Positions 58,918 to 64,000 of a stretch of 64,000 bases of DNA are shown here, one piece after another. Origin of the DNA: DASQHW01 sp038238245 (GTDB taxonomy: Bacteria; Actinomycetota; Acidimicrobiia; IMCC26256; PALSA-610); NCBI GenBank assembly GCA_038238245.1, contig JBBRXX010000007.1:81044-145043 (forward strand). Reading direction: 5' to 3'. The notes under the pieces are model-generated. The model ran no database searches and was not told the origin of the DNA. It worked only from the letters and a program-made list of their open reading frames with translations. The position numbers and the translations under genes are program-made. Each line of letters opens with the position of its first letter. Within the stretch, counting starts at the first letter, position 1.

Positions 58918-60078
58918 CTACCGCCGGGCCGAGCCGGACGGCTCGCGTGCTCCGACGCGCGGTCGGTGAGCAAGCCGGAGCACGGGTCGTTCCACCAGGA
59001 AGAAGCTGGCGCTCGCAACGAGCACGGTGACGCCGTACGCAAGCACGAGGGCGCCGATCGCATACAGCACGCCATGGTGGTTCAGCGCGTCCGGCGTTGC
59101 GATGTGCGCGGTGATGCGCGCGTGCCAGAGGTAGATCCCGTAGCTGACGAGGCCGAGATATGCGATGGGCGCCGCACTGAGCGCTCGTCGCAGGGTTCCG
59201 TCGCGCTGGTTGCCGAAGACCGCCGGCAGGACCAGGAGGAGCGCGATCGGGATCTTCAGCGCGCGGTCCCACATGAGCTCGCTCGGCGTCGACGCCAGGA
59301 AGTTGTACGGGCGCCACGCGAGGTAGACGAAAAGTGCCAACGCGATCGTCCACGACGCCGCCGGAAAGCGGCCGAGCGCCCTGGTGCGCGCGGCCAGTCG
59401 TTCGTCTCGGCCGCTCGCGGCGCTCAGCACGGCGAGGAGCATGCCCGCCCCGAGCGCACCGAGACCGGGAGGAAGGACGCCCATCGCAGGAGGCGGAGCG
59501 CCGAAGAAGACCCAGGCGCTGCTCAGGTATCCGATGACGATGAGCGTGAGTGCACCCGCGATCTCGACGTGGAACGAGGAGCTCCTCCGTGAGGCAGCGC
59601 GCATGAAGAGCGCCCACAGCGGCGCGAACGCATAGAAGCTCAACTCGATCACGAGCGTCCATGACTGAGCGATCCCAAGACCGCCGATGTCGTGAAAGTA
59701 GGTGTTCGTGAGCGTCGCGTGCTTGAGCAGGCCCGACGTGCCGTTGATGTCGATGTCTCCGAGCAGACGCAGCAGGAACAGGGCGAGCAAGTACGCGGGG
59801 AAGATGCGGAGAACTCGCCGGAGCGCGTAATTCCAGAGACTGCCGGCGTGCCTGCCCGCCAGATTTGCGCTCACGAACGGTCGATAGATCAGGAAACCCG
59901 AGAGCACGAAGAAGATCTCGACGCCGATGTTGAAGTGCACGATGTATCGCCCGCCGTGGCGCGCGATCCATTCGGATGCGAGCGAGCCGTGGAACACGAA
60001 GACCAACGTCACGGCGAACGCACGCAGGCCGTCGAGGCACGGGTATCGGTCGTGACCCTTTGCCCCCTCGGCCTTCAT
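58918..60078 (-). CDS. Acyltransferase family 3 membrane protein
   Basis: 386 residues. RYPCLDGLRAFAVTLVFVFH at the N-terminus and IEIFFVLSG-type sequence (GVEIFFVLSGFLIYRPF) mark the Acyl_transf_3/OafA family, with about ten transmembrane helices. The catalytic His is in VFHGSL. These enzymes O-acylate sugars or lipids on the cell surface. It is co-directional with the GT-C genes on both sides and 4 bp from the large fusion gene. Confidence 0.88.
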   Translation of the reverse strand: MKAEGAKGHDRYPCLDGLRAFAVTLVFVFHGSLASEWIARHGGRYIVHFNIGVEIFFVLSGFLIYRPFVSANLAGRHAGSLWNYALRRVLRIFPAYLLALFLLRLLGDIDINGTSGLLKHATLTNTYFHDIGGLGIAQSWTLVIELSFYAFAPLWALFMRAASRRSSSFHVEIAGALTLIVIGYLSSAWVFFGAPPPAMGVLPPGLGALGAGMLLAVLSAASGRDERLAARTRALGRFPAASWTIALALFVYLAWRPYNFLASTPSELMWDRALKIPIALLLVLPAVFGNQRDGTLRRALSAAPIAYLGLVSYGIYLWHARITAHIATPDALNHHGVLYAIGALVLAYGVTVLVASASFFLVERPVLRLAHRPRVGAREPSGSARR

Positions 60079-60140
60079 GTCCCGCGCACGCTACGGCAGA
60101 CCGACCCGGGTTCCAAGGCGAAGCGTCTCGGGGGAGAGTC

Positions 60141-61739
60141 TCACATCAGGCCCATGCCGAGGGCGCCGAGACCGGGAAGCTCTTCGGGCATGACGCGACG
60201 GTCGAGGATGTACAGCACGTAGCGTTCGGCGTCGAAGCGGCGATAGCCGACGTGTTTGCTCGCGAGGGCCGGCGCGAAGTAGCGGTCTCCCGGCCCGTCA
60301 CGCACGAACGCGTACCCCGGTGATGCGCTGTCTCGCACCGAGGAGAGATACGGCGGGTACCTGGTGCCGATCCCCTCGATCGGCGTCGCGATCACGCGCT
60401 CTTGTGCCAGGAACGTGAGGCGGTAGGCGAAGTTGTACGGCGCGAAGAGATCGCGGACGTGGTGACGATCGATAGCAGCAAGGAGCGAAGAGAGGTCCCA
60501 CGGCATGAACAAATCGCGCGGCGCCCGTTCTGCAAGGTGCACGAATGACAGTGATCCGGTGACGGACAGGACCCCGAACAGCACGACACCCGCGACCTGG
60601 AGGCGAATCGCGACGAGCGCGCGCGCCAGGAGCAGCGAGACGATCGGAGCGAGGAAGAAGAGGTAACGCGGCTCGGTCGAGGCGAACGGCTGGAATGGCT
60701 GCGCGGCGTAGATGAAGGGGAACAGCGCGGCAACCAGCATCGGCAGCTCGGTGCCGGCCGGCCGACGGATGCACAACCACACTGTGCACAACACGAAGGC
60801 CGCGAGCAGCACGACGTACGCAACGACGGCCAGGCCGGGCACGATCCACCTGCTGTGCGCCGTCGTGATGGATGCGCTGAGACCGGCCGGCGTCGGCTCA
60901 CGTAACCCGAGCGCGACCGGCAGCGACGTGCGGAAGAACGCGTGCAGATTGTCGACGTACGAGCTGGTGTTGTGCCCTGCGTCCAACGACCGCCCACCCG
61001 ACCCGACATTGTGGTACAGCCACGGCAGGGCGCCGACGATCACGGCCGCGGCCGACACTCCTGCGTACCGGAGGAGCCGCCAGTTCCGTAGGAGCAGCCA
61101 CAACATCGCGGGGAGCGCGAAGTACGCGATGTGCGGACTTGCCCAGATACCGAGGCCGATGGCGAAACCGAACAGCGTGGCGTTGCGCGCCGACGGGTGC
61201 TCCGCGAGTTGCAGCCCGACAAGCAGCACTGCCAGACCGATGACGACCTGCGCTTCGTAGAAACCGCGAGGCTTGATCGACCACCACACGTACACGCCCG
61301 GGAAGATCCAGAACACGATCGCCGCGAGCCGCGCCGCGGGCTCGCCGACCGTGCGCCGGCCCACACGCCAGACGAGCCAGCTCGCAACCGCGGTCAAGGC
61401 AACCGGAACGAGGCGCAGCGCCCACTCGCGCGCTCCCGCGAGCGCAACGACCGGCGCCGCGATGAGCTGTTCGTGGGTGCCGCCATACTCCTGTCCCCAG
61501 AAGAAGGCCCAGAACTTTCCGTGCGCGGCGTTGCGCGCCATGAGCCCGACGATCGCTTCGTCGACGTCCAATCGCGCGAACGGACCGACGATCATCCAGA
61601 GACGCAGGCCGAGACCGAGAAACGCTGCGGCGAGAAGGAGCAACGTCCCGGGGTCGGTGAATCGCGCCCACGAGGGCCGCGACCGATCGCCAGGCACCCC
61701 GGGAACATAACCGCCGCGGCGGCGCGTGTAGCGGTGCAC
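60141..61739 (-). CDS. GT-C family membrane glycosyltransferase
   Basis: 532 residues from a GTG. About ten helices. An N-terminal acidic loop after the first helix (ARLDVDEAIVGLMARNAAHG) holds the Asp-Glu pair expected for the GT-C active site. WRVGRRTVGEPAARLAAIVF, and WWSIKPRGFYEAQVVIGLAV follow the PMT_2/GT39 pattern. The donor would be a polyprenyl-phosphate sugar. No signal beyond the helices. It starts 8 bp downstream of the tRNA-Gly 3' end on the same strand. Confidence 0.75.
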   Translation of the reverse strand: MHRYTRRRGGYVPGVPGDRSRPSWARFTDPGTLLLLAAAFLGLGLRLWMIVGPFARLDVDEAIVGLMARNAAHGKFWAFFWGQEYGGTHEQLIAAPVVALAGAREWALRLVPVALTAVASWLVWRVGRRTVGEPAARLAAIVFWIFPGVYVWWSIKPRGFYEAQVVIGLAVLLVGLQLAEHPSARNATLFGFAIGLGIWASPHIAYFALPAMLWLLLRNWRLLRYAGVSAAAVIVGALPWLYHNVGSGGRSLDAGHNTSSYVDNLHAFFRTSLPVALGLREPTPAGLSASITTAHSRWIVPGLAVVAYVVLLAAFVLCTVWLCIRRPAGTELPMLVAALFPFIYAAQPFQPFASTEPRYLFFLAPIVSLLLARALVAIRLQVAGVVLFGVLSVTGSLSFVHLAERAPRDLFMPWDLSSLLAAIDRHHVRDLFAPYNFAYRLTFLAQERVIATPIEGIGTRYPPYLSSVRDSASPGYAFVRDGPGDRYFAPALASKHVGYRRFDAERYVLYILDRRVMPEELPGLGALGMGLM

Positions 61740-61746
61740 GAAGGAG

Positions 61747-61817
61747 AGCGGGCGACGGGAATCGAACCCGCGTTCTCAGCTTGGGAAGCTGATGTTCTGC
61801 CGCTGAACTACGCCCGC
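61747..61817 (-). tRNA. tRNA-Gly (anticodon CCC)
   Basis: The minus strand gives a 71-base cloverleaf. GCGGGCG pairs with CGCCCGC, the D-arm reads GTTCAGCGGCAGAAC, the anticodon loop is TTCCCAA (anticodon CCC) closed by CAGC/GCTG, and the T-arm holds GGGTTCGATTCCC. Discriminator T; CCA is not encoded. Confidence 0.95.
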
Positions 61818-61893
61818 GAGCGCCACGGGACGCTAGCAGGGGGTCCCGCAGGCATCCGCCGGGATCGTCGAGCCGATGCGGGAGAATCTCGCG

Positions 61894-62721
61894 ATGGCGT
61901 ACCTCCCCCAGCGTGACCCCACCGAGGTCATCGGTCGCCGAATCTCCGCCTTCGTCATCGACACGCTGCTCGTGACTGCAGTGAGCATCGCGCTCTTCGC
62001 GGCGCTGAGGAGCAACTCCTACACGCGCGCGCCAAGCGCCGCGTGCCAGAAGTTGCGCGACCTGGGAATCTCCGACGACCCGTGCGTCCAGCTCGGCTCG
62101 CACGCGTACACGTGGACCGGCGGCCGCTTCGCGCTCGCGATCGCGCTCGCTGTGCTCGCGGGTTTCGTCAATCACGCGCTCCTGGAGGGCATGACGGGTG
62201 CGAGTGTCGGCAAGATGGTGCTCGGCCTGCGCGTCGTGGACGGCGGCGGCCGGGTGTGCGGCGTCGGCCGTGCGATCGTGCGTTGGCTGTTCCTGGTCGT
62301 CGATCAGTTCTTCTGCTTCCTCGTCGGGCTGATCGTCGTGCTCGCCACGCATCCGCACCGGCGGGTCGGCGACATGGTCGCGGGCACGTACGTCGTGTCG
62401 AGCGCCGACGCCGGCCGGCCGGTCGTGCCGCCGGCCGCGGTGCCGCCGTACGCGTACGCGGGTCAGGGCGGGTGGACGCCGCCGGCACCGGGCACACCGG
62501 CGTGGGGCGCGCCGCCGCCGCAACCGACGTGGGGCGCGCAACCGCGCGCGTGGGGCACGGAACCGCCGCCGCCCGCACCGCCGTCCTGGGGCACACCGCC
62601 GCCGCCCGCACCATCACCGCCCCCGCCCCCGCCCGAGACCGCGCCCGAGGAACCCGGGCGCAGAGGCGAATCGTGGTGGGACAAGGCGCTCGGCGACGAG
62701 ACCAGGCCCGACGAGGAGTAA
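61894..62721 (+). CDS. RDD family membrane protein with Pro-rich tail
   Basis: 275 residues from the ATG at 61894 with GGAGA 8 bases upstream; an ATG at 61876 would add 6 residues. RDD domain: VIGRRISAFVIDTLLVTAVS, VGKMVLGLRVVDGGG, and HPHRRVGDMVAGTYVV, with three or four transmembrane helices. About 85 residues of Pro/Gly/Trp-rich low complexity follow (repeats of PxWG), ending SWWDKALGDETRPDEE. RDD proteins are of uncertain role; some are ion exchangers. Confidence 0.85.
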   Translation: MAYLPQRDPTEVIGRRISAFVIDTLLVTAVSIALFAALRSNSYTRAPSAACQKLRDLGISDDPCVQLGSHAYTWTGGRFALAIALAVLAGFVNHALLEGMTGASVGKMVLGLRVVDGGGRVCGVGRAIVRWLFLVVDQFFCFLVGLIVVLATHPHRRVGDMVAGTYVVSSADAGRPVVPPAAVPPYAYAGQGGWTPPAPGTPAWGAPPPQPTWGAQPRAWGTEPPPPAPPSWGTPPPPAPSPPPPPPETAPEEPGRRGESWWDKALGDETRPDEE

Positions 62722-62725
62722 CCCG

Positions 62726-64000
62726 TCAGTCGCCGACGGCGCCGCTGGTGGGTGCCTTGCCGGCGTCGTGGTCGATGGCCTCCCAGAGGATCTCCGCGAT
62801 GTCCTGCACCCGGACTTCCTCGTCCTTGCCCTCGCCCTTCACGCCGTCGTCGAACATCACGTAGCAGAAGGGGCACGCAACGGCGATACGCGACGCGCCG
62901 GTCGCGATCGCTTCCTGGCTGCGCTCGGTGTTCACCTTCTTGCCGATGTTCTCTTCCATCCACATGCGCGAACCGCCGGCTCCGCAGCACATGCCGCGCG
63001 TCCCGTTGCGCGGCATCTCGACGAGATCGATGCCGGCGAGCGACCCGACGACGCGTCGCGGCGCCAGGTACACATCGTTGTGCCGGCCGAGGTAGCAGGA
63101 GTCGTGGTACGTGACGCGCTCGGCGAGTGATGCGCCGTCGAGTGAGAGACGGCCGTCGCGGACGAGCTGGTCGAGCAGCTGTGAGTGGTGGATGACCTCG
63201 TAGTTGCCGTCGAGCTGCGGGTAGTCGTTCTTCAACACGTTGAAGCAGTGCGGGCATTGCGTGATGATCTTCTTGACGCCCATGCCATTGAGCGTCTCGA
63301 TGTTCTGCATCGCGAGCATCTGGAAGATGTACTCGTTCCCGGCGCGGCGGGCCTGGTCACCGTTGCACATCTCGCTCGGCCCGAGAATCGCGAAGTCGAT
63401 CCCGGCACGCTGGAGCAACTTGGCGAGCGAACGCGAGGTCTTCTTGTTGCGGTCGTCGAAGCTGCCCGCGCAGCCGACGAAATAGAGGTATTCGTGGGCG
63501 AACGCGCCGCCGGGCTCGACGATGTCGACGCCTTCAAGTGACGACGCCCAATCGCCGCGCTCACCCTGGTTCAGGCCGTAGGCGTTGCCGGCGTTCTCCA
63601 TCGAGCGGAACGTGTTGCCGAGCTCGTTGGGGAAGTCGCTCTCCATCAGCGTCAGATAGCGGCGCATGTCGAGGATCTTGTCCAGGATCTCGATGTTGAC
63701 CGGGCAGATCTCGTCGCATGCCTTGCAGGTCGTGCACGCCCAGAGCTCTTCGGACGTGATCCGTGCGAACACGGTGTCGGCCTCGATCTGGATCTCGGGA
63801 TCGACCCCCACCGGCGGGGACACCTGCGGATCACCGGTGGCCGCCATCACCTCGCCGACCTTCAGCACGATCTCGCGCGGGTCGAGGGGCTTGCCGGTGT
63901 TGTGGGCGGGGCACACCGACGTGCAACGCCCGCAGATCGTGCACGCGTCGGTGTCGAACAGCTGCTTCCAGGTGAAGTCCTCGATCTTCACCGCGCCGAA
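62726..64000 (-). CDS. Fe-S oxidoreductase (HdrD/GlpC-like), 5' end outside window
   Basis: At least 424 residues are in the window, open to its edge. A GTG at 63991 exists, but the frame upstream reads FGAVKIEDFTWKQL without a break, so a longer protein is likely, perhaps with a membrane domain. Two 4Fe-4S motifs: CTICGRCTSVCPA and CTTCKACDEICPV. Two CCG-type domains follow: GCAGSFDDR, CPHCFNVLK, HDSCYLGRHND, and GMCCGAGGSRMWME. These match heterodisulfide-reductase D-like proteins that pass electrons between quinone and flavin systems. The partner is not seen. Confidence 0.85.
   Translation of the reverse strand, partial: FGAVKIEDFTWKQLFDTDACTICGRCTSVCPAHNTGKPLDPREIVLKVGEVMAATGDPQVSPPVGVDPEIQIEADTVFARITSEELWACTTCKACDEICPVNIEILDKILDMRRYLTLMESDFPNELGNTFRSMENAGNAYGLNQGERGDWASSLEGVDIVEPGGAFAHEYLYFVGCAGSFDDRNKKTSRSLAKLLQRAGIDFAILGPSEMCNGDQARRAGNEYIFQMLAMQNIETLNGMGVKKIITQCPHCFNVLKNDYPQLDGNYEVIHHSQLLDQLVRDGRLSLDGASLAERVTYHDSCYLGRHNDVYLAPRRVVGSLAGIDLVEMPRNGTRGMCCGAGGSRMWMEENIGKKVNTERSQEAIATGASRIAVACPFCYVMFDDGVKGEGKDEEVRVQDIAEILWEAIDHDAGKAPTSGAVGD

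Noticed and set aside
62460..62660. Low-complexity GC-rich tract.
   Set aside because: It encodes the Pro/Gly/Trp-rich tail of the RDD protein and is not a separate element.

Overview
This 64 kb window is high-GC bacterial DNA centred on a chromosomal replication origin. Gene content and order point to Actinomycetota: minus-strand gyrA-gyrB-dciA-recF-dnaN-dnaA is followed on the plus strand by rpmH-rnpA-yidD-yidC-jag-rsmG-parA-parB. Next comes a cwlM-like gene, trxA, trxB, an anti-sigma/SigM-like pair, murJ and a DUF6049 gene, and then pcnA, ino1-padR, rpsF-ssb-rpsR-rplI and an intein-containing dnaB. This resembles the mycobacterial origin region. Other actinobacterial markers are DUF3566 next to gyrA, DUF5318, NucS and an SCO6745-family gene. 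I infer a non-mycobacterial actinobacterium, perhaps an uncultured Acidimicrobiia lineage; the class is a guess from general knowledge, not a computed placement.

Layout. 1-9.4 kb is accessory: the end of a histidine kinase; an NAD(P)-binding oxidoreductase coupled to a 45-residue membrane peptide; a chain of a lipoprotein, a secreted protein, a membrane-anchored TIR-domain protein with an Ig-like and cadherin-like ectodomain, and a VOC protein; then a large secreted beta-propeller protein. 9.4-24.4 kb is tRNA-Ile, the replication block, two clusters of DnaA-box-like sequences flanking dnaA, the ribosomal protein/RNase P/membrane insertion genes, and a parS-like site directly before parAB. 24.4-33.8 kb (minus strand) is cell-envelope and redox: a degenerate CwlM, thioredoxin system, ECF sigma/anti-sigma, DegV, MurJ, DUF6049, GNAT.

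33.8-42.5 kb carries a deacetylase, an orphan PilT-like ATPase with a structured leader, CCA-adding enzyme, methyltransferase, the ino1-padR operon with a 25-bp palindrome in its promoter, DUF5318, an AAC(3)-like acetyltransferase and panB. 42.5-47.3 kb holds a DUF192 lipoprotein, the S6-SSB-S18-L9 operon and dnaB with a 214-residue mini-intein. 47.3-54.2 kb is mixed metabolism and repair (purU, nucS, alcohol dehydrogenase, amidase). 54.2-61.7 kb is a surface-glycan cluster with two unusual fusion enzymes and an acyltransferase. The window ends with tRNA-Gly, an RDD protein and an Fe-S oxidoreductase running off the edge.

The most novel item I see is the TIR / transmembrane / Ig-like / cadherin-like protein at 3572-5713, which has a receptor-like layout. 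No CRISPR array, insertion sequence, rRNA operon or prophage was seen.
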